Shown: positions 19,248 to 26,021 of the stretch, piece by piece
Numbering within the stretch: position 1 is the first letter of the stretch
Layout of the letters: each line of letters begins with the position of its first letter
Source: Collinsella sp. zg1085
GTDB taxonomy: Bacteria > Actinomycetota > Coriobacteriia > Coriobacteriales > Coriobacteriaceae
Length of the DNA stretch: 64,000 nt
Assembly (NCBI RefSeq): GCF_018889955.1
Contig: NZ_CP076545.1
Location: 372,001-436,000, forward strand
Reading direction: 5' to 3'
Translations under genes and position numbers: made by a program
The notes under the pieces: model-generated
Database searches by the model: none
Told to the model about the DNA's origin: nothing
Seen by the model: only the letters and a program-made list of their open reading frames with translations

Positions 19248-19526
19248 GTGGCTATTAACGAAGTCCTTCTCAAGGCAGTTCTTGAAGAAATTCGCCCCAA
19301 TCTGCAGGCAGATGGCGGTGACATGACCTATCTAGGCGTTACCGACGACGGTGTTGTTAAACTAGAGCTCACCGGTAATTGTGCTGGCTGTCCCATGTCT
19401 GCGGTAACCTTGGGTATGGGTATCGAGCGCATTCTTAAAGAGCATGTACCAGGTGTTACGCGCGTGGAAGCAGTGAATGACGACAACGCTATTTCAGATT
19501 TGTACGACGAGTATGCACCGTTTTAA
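19248..19526 (+). CDS. NifU-like (Nfu) iron-sulfur scaffold protein
   Basis: A 92-aa stand-alone NifU C-terminal domain. LQADGGDMTYLGV and the cluster ligands NCAGCPMS (Cys-x-x-Cys) are diagnostic. Nfu proteins carry a [4Fe-4S] cluster between two subunits and hand it to client enzymes. The GTG start follows GAAGGGAG. It lies 138 bases after the giant activase-like gene on the same strand, whose protein needs several clusters, so a delivery role is a reasonable inference. A terminator follows at 19567. Confidence 0.93.
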   Translation: MAINEVLLKAVLEEIRPNLQADGGDMTYLGVTDDGVVKLELTGNCAGCPMSAVTLGMGIERILKEHVPGVTRVEAVNDDNAISDLYDEYAPF

Positions 19527-19566
19527 GCCGGTACATACATACGCTCAGGTATAGATTCATGTATAG

Positions 19567-19599
19567 CCGCTGCAGCCGCTCGTGCTGCGGCGGTTTTTT
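19567..19599 (+). terminator. Rho-independent terminator after nfu
   Basis: A 10-bp stem with one G-U pair, CCGCTGCAGC with GCTGCGGCGG (19567-19576 with 19584-19593), then six T. It ends the TetR-activase-nfu stretch just before lgt. Confidence 0.9.
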
Positions 19600-19612
19600 A
19601 TAAGGATTGCTT

Positions 19613-20443
19613 ATGCTTAATGACCTTTATCACGCTCTTGACCCCGTCGCTTTCTCGGCAGGTCCTATCACTATCTATTGGTATGGCATTGCCTATATGG
19701 TGGGTGCGATTATTACGGGTGTGGTGATGTATCGCACGCAAAAACGGTGGAAGCTGGATATTGCAGTTGATGACATCTGGGTGGTCATTACCTGCGTGGT
19801 GATTGGGCTAATTGTAGGAGCGCGCATCTTCTATCTGGTCTTTTATGGGCGCGGTCTTGAGTTTTATCTCCAAAACCCGTTTGAAATTATTGCTTTACAG
19901 CATGGCGGCATGAGTTTTCACGGTGGCTTGGTGGGTGGAACTATTGGGGGCTTTCTGGCAACTCGTTGGGTGGGCCTTGCACCGGGGACAATCGCAGATT
20001 TGGTAGCTTGCGGGGTTCCGCTTGCATTGGCGCTGGGGCGTTTTGCAAACTTTGTTAATGGTGAGCTTTGGGGCAAGCCAACTGATTTGCCGTGGGGTGT
20101 GGTCTTTGGTGGAGATGCTGGTATGATGCCGCGGCATCCTAGTCAGCTGTACGAAGGCGCGCTTGAGGGGCTTGTGCTGTTTGCTGTGTTGTATGTGCTC
20201 AGTCGTAAGCGCCCTTTGTTGCCACAAGGGTCTTTTATGGGCATCTTTATTCTGGGCTATGGCATTGCGCGTATTCTTGTTGAGTTTGTTCGTGTGCCCG
20301 ATGCACAGCTAGGCTATCTTGTCGGTGATATTGTTACCATGGGTCAAATTTTAAGCATCCCACTACTCATAATTGGAGTGGGTCTAATTATTATTGCTCA
20401 GCGAGCAAAGCTACCTCAGCAAGGGCACGTGGGAGAGGTCTAG
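19613..20443 (+). CDS. lgt: Prolipoprotein diacylglyceryl transferase
   Basis: A 276-aa inner-membrane enzyme that moves diacylglycerol from phosphatidylglycerol to the lipobox Cys of prolipoproteins, the first step in lipoprotein maturation. About seven membrane segments and the Lgt motifs are present: GPITIYWYGI at the start, HGGLVGG (central), GRFANFVNGELWG, and RHPSQLYEG. The ATG at 19613 has AAGGA 6 bases upstream and is preferred to an in-frame TTG at 19607. Its clients in this window include MetQ and the two ABC binding proteins near 51-53 kb. It is transcribed alone. Confidence 0.96.
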   Translation: MLNDLYHALDPVAFSAGPITIYWYGIAYMVGAIITGVVMYRTQKRWKLDIAVDDIWVVITCVVIGLIVGARIFYLVFYGRGLEFYLQNPFEIIALQHGGMSFHGGLVGGTIGGFLATRWVGLAPGTIADLVACGVPLALALGRFANFVNGELWGKPTDLPWGVVFGGDAGMMPRHPSQLYEGALEGLVLFAVLYVLSRKRPLLPQGSFMGIFILGYGIARILVEFVRVPDAQLGYLVGDIVTMGQILSIPLLIIGVGLIIIAQRAKLPQQGHVGEV

Positions 20444-20627
20444 AACACTTACATCCACAATGCTGAGGCTTGCCTACGCCCCGCCGGATAGGTGTGGGAA
20501 CGTGGGTGCACTTGGTAATTCTTTGATAGGGTTAAATTCTTTTGGCTGAGTAGTTGACACCCAAAGCTTAGCAGGCTTATTATGCCAGTAAGGCAAGGGG
20601 TGTGAAATGTGCTTCCTTCATCGTTTA

Positions 20628-20699
20628 TATGTTCTCAAATACCTTCGATGAAGCCTGGCTTTGAGCCAGCGTTCAGGAGGCTAATATTTTGAGAACATA
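20628..20699. repeat. Long inverted repeat enclosing smaller hairpins
   Basis: Perfect 12-bp arms TATGTTCTCAAA (20628-20639) and TTTGAGAACATA (20688-20699). Inside lie CTGGCTTTGAGCCAG, a hairpin, and CGATGAAG, which could instead pair with CTTCATCG just before the left arm. Two mutually exclusive folds are therefore possible, as in regulatory leaders or folded mobile DNA. Confidence 0.65.
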
Positions 20700-20708
20700 G
20701 GGGTAACG

Positions 20709-20777
20709 ATGAAACGTTTACTTGCTTTATTTGTCATTACAAAGTTTGGCCTCAAATTCCCTTACGTTACGTCTTGA
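20709..20777 (+). CDS. Very short open frame, possible peptide
   Basis: A 22-codon frame beginning MKRLLALFVITKFG: a basic start then hydrophobic residues, like a truncated signal peptide. GGGG lies 6 bases before the ATG. It may be a real small peptide, the stump of a decayed exported protein, or chance. Confidence 0.2.
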   Translation: MKRLLALFVITKFGLKFPYVTS

Positions 20778-20840
20778 ACCCATGAGCTAAATTGTTCGAT
20801 TTACGCCATAGGCATTGTTTTGGCGTAGATGTGTTTTATG

Positions 20841-20877
20841 GATAAAGTGATAGGACAAATATTTCTATCACTTTATC
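20841..20877. promoter_or_regulatory. 13-bp-arm hairpin before the paired membrane-protein genes
   Basis: Perfect arms GATAAAGTGATAG (20841-20853) and CTATCACTTTATC (20865-20877) around 11 bases. It ends 37 bases before the ATG at 20915. It could be an operator, a leader hairpin, or a terminator-like stem without a good T run. Confidence 0.6.
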
Positions 20878-20914
20878 TTCAAAAATGGTTTGTATTGCTT
20901 ATGAGGCGAAGAGT

Positions 20915-21169
20915 ATGGCTAAACAAGATGAAATAAGGAAGCAGTGGTTTATTTTAATTATCTGGTCTGTGTTACTAGTAATCTTGATAGTAGGTTATTC
21001 ACACATTATGGCAGCAAGATTAGGCTCTGACTCCTACAATGAAGCAGGTTATGGCTTGCTTCTTCTTGTAGCGGTTATTGTGGTTTCGTGCTTTAGAGAT
21101 TCTGCTTGGAGAAAATTGCGAAAGATGAAAAAAACATCTTCCGAGAAGGGGTCGTCGGAGACAAGGTAA
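20915..21169 (+). CDS. Small two-segment membrane protein, tandem copy 1
   Basis: An 84-aa protein with two membrane segments (ILIIWSVLLVILIVGYSHIM, then GYGLLLLVAVIVVSCF) and a basic/charged cytoplasmic tail ending in a Ser/Glu-rich stretch. It is nearly identical in DNA and protein to the next gene, so the pair arose by recent tandem duplication. The ATG at 20915 (MAKQDEIRK) is chosen because the second copy aligns from this region; an in-frame ATG at 20885 would overlap nothing but lacks a clear ribosome site. No family is recognised. It is preceded by a strong hairpin and lies between lgt and yebC. Confidence 0.7.
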   Translation: MAKQDEIRKQWFILIIWSVLLVILIVGYSHIMAARLGSDSYNEAGYGLLLLVAVIVVSCFRDSAWRKLRKMKKTSSEKGSSETR

Positions 21170-21176
21170 GAGTAAA

Positions 21177-21437
21177 GTGAGTAGCATGGAAAAACTAAAT
21201 GAAATAAGGAAGCGGCGGATTATTTTAATTATCTGGTCTGTGTTACAAGTAATATTGATGGTAGGTTATTGGCACATTATGGCAGCAAGATTTGGCTCTG
21301 ACTCCTACAATGAAGCAGGTTATGGCTTGCTTCTTCTTGTAGCGGTTATTGTGGTTTGGTGCTTTAGAGATTCTGCTAGGCGAAAGTTACGAAAACTAAA
21401 GCAGTCGTCCGATGAAGGGGAAGATTCTCAAATCTAA
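21177..21437 (+). CDS. Small two-segment membrane protein, tandem copy 2
   Basis: An 86-aa paralogue of the gene 7 bases upstream. Both share NEIRK/DEIRK, IILIIWSV, HIMAAR, GSDSYNEAGYGLLLLVAVIV and a basic tail; differences cluster at the ends, and the DNA in the middle is almost unchanged. The start may be GTG at 21177 or ATG at 21186. The conserved loop between the two membrane segments (AARxGSDSYNEAGYG) is the best candidate for a functional site. Function is unknown; conservation of reading frame in both copies argues that they are real genes. Confidence 0.7.
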   Translation: MSSMEKLNEIRKRRIILIIWSVLQVILMVGYWHIMAARFGSDSYNEAGYGLLLLVAVIVVWCFRDSARRKLRKLKQSSDEGEDSQI

Positions 21438-21580
21438 TAAAGCTGTTTTCTTAATTTGACTCAAGCACTCATATTTGCGCAGCATCTCTAATCGGTATAT
21501 CATTTGCTAGCGTTTATTTATAGAGAGAAACCATGCTTTATGCATGCGGTTCGAGAGCACAATTTAGAAGGAGCACGTGG

Positions 21581-22387
21581 ATGTCCGGACACTCAAAATG
21601 GGCTACAACTAAGCATCGCAAGGGCGCTCAGGATGCCAAGCGTTCTGCACTTTTTTCTAAACTAAGCCGTAACATTACTGTTGCTGCTCGTTTGGGCAAC
21701 GACCCCAATCCTGAGAACAATGCAAGCCTTGCTGCTGCTGTTGCTAAGGCAAAGGCTCAGTCCATGCCAAAGGATAAAATCAAGGCTGCTATTGACAAGG
21801 CTTTTGGCTCGGGTGCCGATGCTGCAATTTATGAGAATATTGTTTATGAAGGCTATGGTCCAGCGGGTGTTGCTGTTTACGTAGAGTGCCTTACCGACAA
21901 TCGCAACCGCACTGCTGCTGATGTTCGTTCGGCGTTTTCACATGCTGGCGGTAACATGGGTACTGCCGGTTCTGTGGCTTTCCAGTTTGAGCGTCGCGGT
22001 CAAGTTGTGGTTTCAAAAGAGATTGTTGACCCCAACGACAAAAAAGAGAACATGATGGCCAACGGTGCTGCTGGCGATGAAGAAGAGTTCATGATGTCTG
22101 TTGCTGAAGCCGGCGGCGATGACTATGAGGACGGCGGCGAGGAGTGGATTGTCTGGACTAATCCAGGCGAGCTTATGGCTGTGTCTCGTGCGCTTGAGAG
22201 TCAGGGCATTGAGGTAAAGGGTGCTGAGCTTATCATGGTGCCAACCACGCCTACCGAGGTTTCTGCTGCTGATGCCAAAAAGGTGCAACGCCTTATTGAT
22301 CGCTTGGAAGAGTTGGATGACGTTCAAGACGTATACAACACGATGGACATGACCGACGAGGTTATCGAGGCGCTGTCCGAGGAGTAA
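21581..22387 (+). CDS. YebC/PmpR-family protein
   Basis: A 268-aa cytoplasmic protein of the YebC family, starting MSGHSKWATTKHRKGAQDAKR, the family hallmark; AAGGAG lies 8 bases before this ATG, so an upstream in-frame start at 21533 is rejected. NVYEGYGP-type and EECLTDNRNRT-type motifs follow (NIVYEGYGPAGVAVYVECLT). Members bind DNA as regulators or relieve ribosome stalling at proline runs (YebC2 type); which applies here is unknown. An acidic insertion (KKENMMANGAAGDEEEF) makes it longer than the usual 240-250 aa. It is not next to ruvC, its common partner. Confidence 0.92.
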   Translation: MSGHSKWATTKHRKGAQDAKRSALFSKLSRNITVAARLGNDPNPENNASLAAAVAKAKAQSMPKDKIKAAIDKAFGSGADAAIYENIVYEGYGPAGVAVYVECLTDNRNRTAADVRSAFSHAGGNMGTAGSVAFQFERRGQVVVSKEIVDPNDKKENMMANGAAGDEEEFMMSVAEAGGDDYEDGGEEWIVWTNPGELMAVSRALESQGIEVKGAELIMVPTTPTEVSAADAKKVQRLIDRLEELDDVQDVYNTMDMTDEVIEALSEE

Positions 22388-22524
22388 GGCATACGCTGCC
22401 GCTTGTTTCCTAGAGGCGGGGTGTGGGGTGAGCTGTGGTTACAGCTCTGATTTCGCTCTACGTTTAGTTTGAGGCAGAGGCTTTTCACGCTGTCTAAGTT
22501 TGTTGAGTGATTCGTAGATTTGTT

Positions 22525-22590
22525 AGGTGGCATAGTCTTTTCACGGGAACTGCGCTACGCGAGAGTTCCCTTAGAAAAGCTATGCCACCT
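22525..22590. repeat. Hairpin Ea, locus 1
   Basis: Arms AGGTGGCATAG and CTATGCCACCT (11 bp), extended by CTTTTC/GAAAAG and GGGAACT/AGTTCCC, around a short GC-rich loop. The same hairpin, reversed, is at 49930-49994. Confidence 0.85.
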
Positions 22591-22668
22591 TTATGCTGTG
22601 GCTCTACATCACCTGTTCTACGAACTCATTCTCCTTCTCAGTTGATTGCTTATCACCTCATATCAGCT

Positions 22669-22731
22669 GGACGAATGATTGTGTTCTCCAAATGTGCTTC
22701 GCAAAAATTCTCCGAGCATAATCATTCGTCC
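22669..22731. repeat. Hairpin Eb, locus 1
   Basis: Arms GGACGAATGATT and AATCATTCGTCC (12 bp) around a core containing GTGCTTCGCAAAAATTCTCC. Reversed partner at 49818-49875. Confidence 0.85.
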
Positions 22732-22893
22732 CTTTCTTACAGTAAATGCCAAATACACAACGGCACTCAGCTCACCCCACACCTCGCCATACACAAGCAG
22801 CACGTATGGGATGAAATGGGTTTGGTTGAAACTCTTATCTGCCATTAAACACTTACTTGCTCGCGAACTTCACTCTCACTAAGGCAGCGCAAA

Positions 22894-22955
22894 GACCAAG
22901 GCATTGCATTCTACGAATGTGCTACTCAGAATTCTCCGAATGCAATACCTTGGTC
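22894..22955. repeat. Hairpin Ec, locus 1
   Basis: Arms GACCAAGGCATTGCATTC and GAATGCAATACCTTGGTC (18 bp, one mismatch) around a core with GTGCTACTCAGAATTCTCC. Reversed partner at 49516-49577. The core resembles that of Eb although the arms differ. Confidence 0.85.
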
Positions 22956-23042
22956 CGACTACTCAAACTGCCTCTGTTACGCTGTTTTCTGGTCAATAGG
23001 TGATATGAGCTGCATCGCATCAGTACTTTCAAGAGGAATCAA

Positions 23043-23175
23043 CCTAGTGTACGAATTTTTGCTTGAAGTAAAGTACACTCCACTACAGTAAAGCATCTTT
23101 CCTGCGGAAATGCTGAAAATCTTGCTTGTACAGACCCCCTATACTCAAGGTGTGACTGAAAAATCGTACACTAGG
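23043..23175 (-). repeat. 133-bp segment with inverted ends, locus 1 (C1)
   Basis: Ends CCTAGTGTACGA and its complement TCGTACACTAGG enclose 133 bp. The interior matches the reverse complement of 48510-48642 (also 133 bp), while the DNA to its right (from 23176) matches the DNA right of that copy in direct orientation. The segment is thus flipped between the two loci. Confidence 0.8.
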
Positions 23176-23389
23176 TCCTTTTACTTCCAGCGCCTATGAG
23201 TTTTCGTAATTTCGTAGGAACATTGTTTGCTCCAAGAATCCCTGCAGCTTCCCATAACGTCGGAATGTTGCCGCAGTGTGCCGAGGCTGTATCCCGCATG
23301 TTGACGCAGCGTAGCGACATTGCATCGCAAAACGTAACTGCAACATTATTACACTGCACCGGGTACTAACGCTCTTGTCATATAGAAAA
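23176..23389. repeat. Conserved block D, locus 1
   Basis: Direct repeat of 48643-48856; about 75 bases from GTTTTCGTAATTTCGTAGGA onward are identical. It contains two related phrases (AATGTTGCCGCAG and ATGTTGACGCAGCG). On the minus strand both copies could encode a short tail such as CGNIPTLWEAAGILGANN, possibly a fossil coding end. Confidence 0.75.
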
Positions 23390-23572
23390 GTTACACCTGT
23401 CGCTTTGGCAAAAATATCGAAAAGGTACTCTCTATAACCCAGCGGGTTGATATTTAGTTGGCAAAACTGCAGGTAGATGAGTTGAGAGTAAGTTAACAAC
23501 TGTCGCTTTATGCCAAATTAGTCAAAAATGACAGTTTTTTGCGTCAAATTAGTCATTTTTGCCAAAGCGCAG
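23390..23572 (+). repeat. Family B repeat, full copy (B2)
   Basis: Begins GTTACACCTGTCGCTTTGGC, holds the core AACCCAGCGGGTT and GCAGGTAGATGAGTTG (shared with family A), and ends with two units containing CAAATTAGTCAAAAATGACA and GCGTCAAATTAGTCATTTTT. Direct copy at 48857-49038. Confidence 0.8.
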
Positions 23573-23772
23573 TTCAGAGGTGTTATTCGAGCGTCAAACT
23601 CGTTAGTTTTCCAACGTGCAGCTCAGAGGCATTGCTTGCGAATCAAATCAGTTTTGTAATTTTAATAGCGCCCGTAGAGCACCCAGATGCGCAAGCTAAC
23701 TGGTGGGTATAAACAACCCAGGCTTTTGCCCTCGCAAACAAGTCCACCAATTATAAAAGGAGATGACCATCG

Positions 23773-25632
23773 TTGGCTGCTGCTTCTGTACATCAAACAT
23801 CAACACAGCTTTCCTCACCTTTGCTTGAGTCAATTCACGATCCGCAGGATATTAAGGCTTTTAGTGCTCAACAGCTTGAAGACCTTGCACATGAGATTCG
23901 TGAGGCGCTCTTTTTCAAACTCACTCAGCATGGTGGGCACGTTGGCCCCAACTTTGGCATTGTTGAGACAACTATTGCAATGCACTACGTCTTTAATAGC
24001 CCCCACGACCAGTTTGTGTGGGACGTTTCTCATCTGAGTTATCCCCATAAAATGCTGACGGGTCGTGCGTTTGGCTTTCTTGATGCTGAGCGCTTTGACG
24101 AGATTTCGGGCTATAGCAACCAGGACGAATCTCCTCACGACTTCTTCAAGGTAGGGCATACGTCAACCAGCGTTGCCTTGGCAGAAGGTCTTGCTCTTGC
24201 GCGTGATGAGCGTGGAGATGGCGCACATGTTGTTGCGGTAATTGGTGACGGGTCGCTCTCGGGTGGCTTGGCGCTTGAGGCGCTTGATTTTGCTGGTCAA
24301 ATGGAGACACCGCTCATCATTGTTGTGAATGACAATGAGATGTCCATTGCCGAAAACCATGGCGGACTCTATAAAAACCTTGCAGAGCTGCGCGCAACAC
24401 AGGGTAGAGCAAGCAACAATCTTTTTCGCGCAATGGGGCTTGACTATCGCTATCTTGAGCATGGCCATGACATTCAGCAGCTTATTAGCTTGTTTGAGGA
24501 TGCTAAGACCGCTACTCATCCTATCGTTTTGCATATTCATACGCAAAAGGGCAAAGGCTTTGAGATTGCCGAGCAAAACAAAGAATATTGGCACTATGAA
24601 GGCCCGTTTGACCGTGCGACAGGAGAAGCAAACTATACGAGCTCTCGGGGTTATGGAGCAATTACACGCGAGTATTTTATGGAGCGTTTTTCTAACGACG
24701 CACGTCTGCGCCTCATTACGGCAGGCGTTCCCGGAGTCATTGGTTTTGGTTCAGAGTACCGTCGTGCAGCAGGTAAGCAGTTTATTGATGTGGGCATTGC
24801 AGAAGAGCAGGCAGTTACAATGGCGGCAGGTATGGCACGCGCTGGTTTACATCCGGTTTTTGCAACCCATGCAACCTTTATGCAGCGTGCGTATGACCAA
24901 ATATCACATGATGCTGCCCTAAACGAAGTGCCGCTCACAATCATCGCTTTTGGCAATTCAGTGTTTAGTATGAATGATGCAACACACCTAGGGCTGTTTG
25001 AGCAAAGCGCCTTGGGAACCATTCCTGGACTGCGAACCTTATGTCCGACAGGCGAGTGTGAATATCGTCAGGCGCTTGATTATGCGCTGAGCCAAACACA
25101 AGGCACAACGGTTATTTTCTTGCCTGCCCAGCTGCAGAATACTACCTCAGAGCAAATTGACAAAATGCAAGCGGAGGAGCTCGGCAAAGCCCCTGCATTT
25201 ACTACGAGCTGGCACACTGTGCAACAGGGCGAAAAAGTTGCGCTTATTGCGGTGGGCGATGGCTTAGCGCTTGCAAAAGCTGCTGCAGCACATCTTGCTC
25301 AGACAGCAGGCATCGTTCCAAGTATTGTTCAGGCACGCAGTCTCACGCTTGATACGCAGCTTGTTGACAAGCTAGCCTCTGAGCACAGTTTGATACTCAG
25401 TCTTGAGGCAAGCTCAATTGAGGGCGGCTTGGGTCAAAAACTTGCAGCATATATGGCAGAGCATCAACCAAGCACACGGTTTATAGCGCGTGGTATTCCA
25501 GCAAAGTTCTATGACCGTTTTGCAGCCTCTGACGTGCTTGCTGAAGCCCGCCTTAGCCCTGAGTTGGTATGTAGTGACATTGTCTGTGCGCTTGCTGCTG
25601 CCGACGCTGCAGGCAATGCAACCCAACACTAA
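23773..25632 (+). CDS. dxs: 1-deoxy-D-xylulose-5-phosphate synthase-like enzyme
   Basis: A 619-aa thiamine-diphosphate enzyme of the DXS/transketolase type, normally condensing pyruvate and glyceraldehyde 3-phosphate to start the MEP isoprenoid pathway. The cofactor loop GDGSLSGGLALEAL with NDNEMSI about 25 residues on, VSHLSYPHKMLTGR near the start, and the middle DVGIAEEQAVTMAAGMA are seen. The TTG start follows AAAGGAGATG by about 9 bases. Its sequence is of the Gram-positive DXS-like branch, where some paralogues act in other pathways, so the exact reaction is not proven. No other isoprenoid gene adjoins it. Repeats fill its upstream region up to about 23600. Confidence 0.85.
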   Translation: MAAASVHQTSTQLSSPLLESIHDPQDIKAFSAQQLEDLAHEIREALFFKLTQHGGHVGPNFGIVETTIAMHYVFNSPHDQFVWDVSHLSYPHKMLTGRAFGFLDAERFDEISGYSNQDESPHDFFKVGHTSTSVALAEGLALARDERGDGAHVVAVIGDGSLSGGLALEALDFAGQMETPLIIVVNDNEMSIAENHGGLYKNLAELRATQGRASNNLFRAMGLDYRYLEHGHDIQQLISLFEDAKTATHPIVLHIHTQKGKGFEIAEQNKEYWHYEGPFDRATGEANYTSSRGYGAITREYFMERFSNDARLRLITAGVPGVIGFGSEYRRAAGKQFIDVGIAEEQAVTMAAGMARAGLHPVFATHATFMQRAYDQISHDAALNEVPLTIIAFGNSVFSMNDATHLGLFEQSALGTIPGLRTLCPTGECEYRQALDYALSQTQGTTVIFLPAQLQNTTSEQIDKMQAEELGKAPAFTTSWHTVQQGEKVALIAVGDGLALAKAAAAHLAQTAGIVPSIVQARSLTLDTQLVDKLASEHSLILSLEASSIEGGLGQKLAAYMAEHQPSTRFIARGIPAKFYDRFAASDVLAEARLSPELVCSDIVCALAAADAAGNATQH

Positions 25633-25846
25633 TACTCAGTGCTAATCGTTGAGACGTTTTGCGGCATAACGCATTGTGATACTACGGATAATACATAAAC
25701 AAATTGAATGGTGGTGCTGTTCAAAATGAATAAAGAGCAGCGCCACATGCATATCGTTGTAAGCCCGTCACCCAAGTCCTCAAGCAATTGTTTCGCGGTG
25801 GTTACAACCACTTGCACCATTCACATACTCTGGTAAGCTCAACCGC
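25633..25846 (+). other. Region upstream of the met leader
   Basis: No gene. A palindrome GTGGTT-AC-AACCAC (25798-25811) adjoins a possible -35 box TTGCAC (25812-25817) with TAAGCT 16 bases later, so the met operon promoter probably lies just before the leader ATG. This promoter call is weak. Confidence 0.35.
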
Positions 25847-25963
25847 ATGAATACGACTGCCGCACATAGCACGATGATGATGGTCATGGAGATGCCCTCG
25901 CCCGGGCACTTTGTCATGCTGCGCGCATATTGCAGTGTGGGGGAGACCGGGCGCCTCTGTTAG
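25847..25963 (+). CDS. Methionine-rich leader peptide of the metNIQ operon
   Basis: A 38-codon frame starting MNTTAAHST and containing MMMVMEM at residues 10-16 (five Met codons in seven, 25874-25894), with seven Met in total; stop TAG at 25961-25963. A weak GGTAAG site precedes the ATG. The stop codon touches the terminator hairpin, and the methionine transporter genes start 58 bases later. This is the layout of a ribosome-mediated attenuator leader: when charged tRNA-Met is scarce the ribosome should stall in the Met run. The peptide itself probably has no other role. No homologue is recalled. Confidence 0.8.
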   Translation: MNTTAAHSTMMMVMEMPSPGHFVMLRAYCSVGETGRLC

Positions 25964-25996
25964 GCTTTCTCCGGCGGGGGAGAGCCCGTCTTTTAA
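25899..25996 (+). promoter_or_regulatory. Transcription attenuator of metNIQ
   Basis: Four pairing segments. 1:2 is CGCCCGG (25899-25905) with CCGGGCG (25947-25953). 2:3 is GGAGA (25942-25946) with TCTCC (25968-25972), supported by GCCT/AGGC inside. 3:4 is the terminator, GGCTTTCTCC with GGGGAGAGCC (25963-25972 with 25977-25986), followed by CGTCTTTT. Segment 1 begins 4 bases after the last codon of the Met run, so a stalled ribosome would cover it and favour 2:3, preventing termination. Confidence 0.78.
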
Positions 25997-26021
25997 TTCG
26001 TCATCAAGCGGAGTTTAACTC

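Larger units (their letters stand above)
20444..20914. other. Gene-poor stretch with two long inverted repeats
   Basis: About 470 bases after lgt. They contain a 12-bp-arm inverted repeat (20628-20699), a very short open frame (20709-20777) and a 13-bp-arm hairpin (20841-20877) just before the paired membrane-protein genes. No known riboswitch was recognised. Confidence 0.6.
22400..22980 (+). repeat. Three-hairpin repeat region, locus 1
   Basis: About 580 non-coding bases after yebC holding three long hairpins (22525-22590, 22669-22731, 22894-22955). The whole region recurs in inverted orientation at about 49505-50172, including linker phrases such as TTACAGTAAATGCCAAAT and CAGCTCACCCCACACC. 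The full gene-free stretch 22388-23772 consists of this region, a flipped segment (23043-23175), a conserved block and a family B repeat. Confidence 0.85.

Noticed and set aside
22507-22848. 113-codon frame in the first hairpin region
   Set aside because: A related translation exists in the inverted copy, but similarity follows the hairpin DNA and the frame ends differ.
23171-23359. Short minus-strand frame in block D
   Set aside because: Possible fossil coding end, but the conserved part is identical DNA in both copies and the rest diverges; no ribosome site.
25633-26021. SAM riboswitch or Met T-box before metN
   Set aside because: No S-box core or T-box sequence was found; the Met-rich frame and terminator explain the region better.
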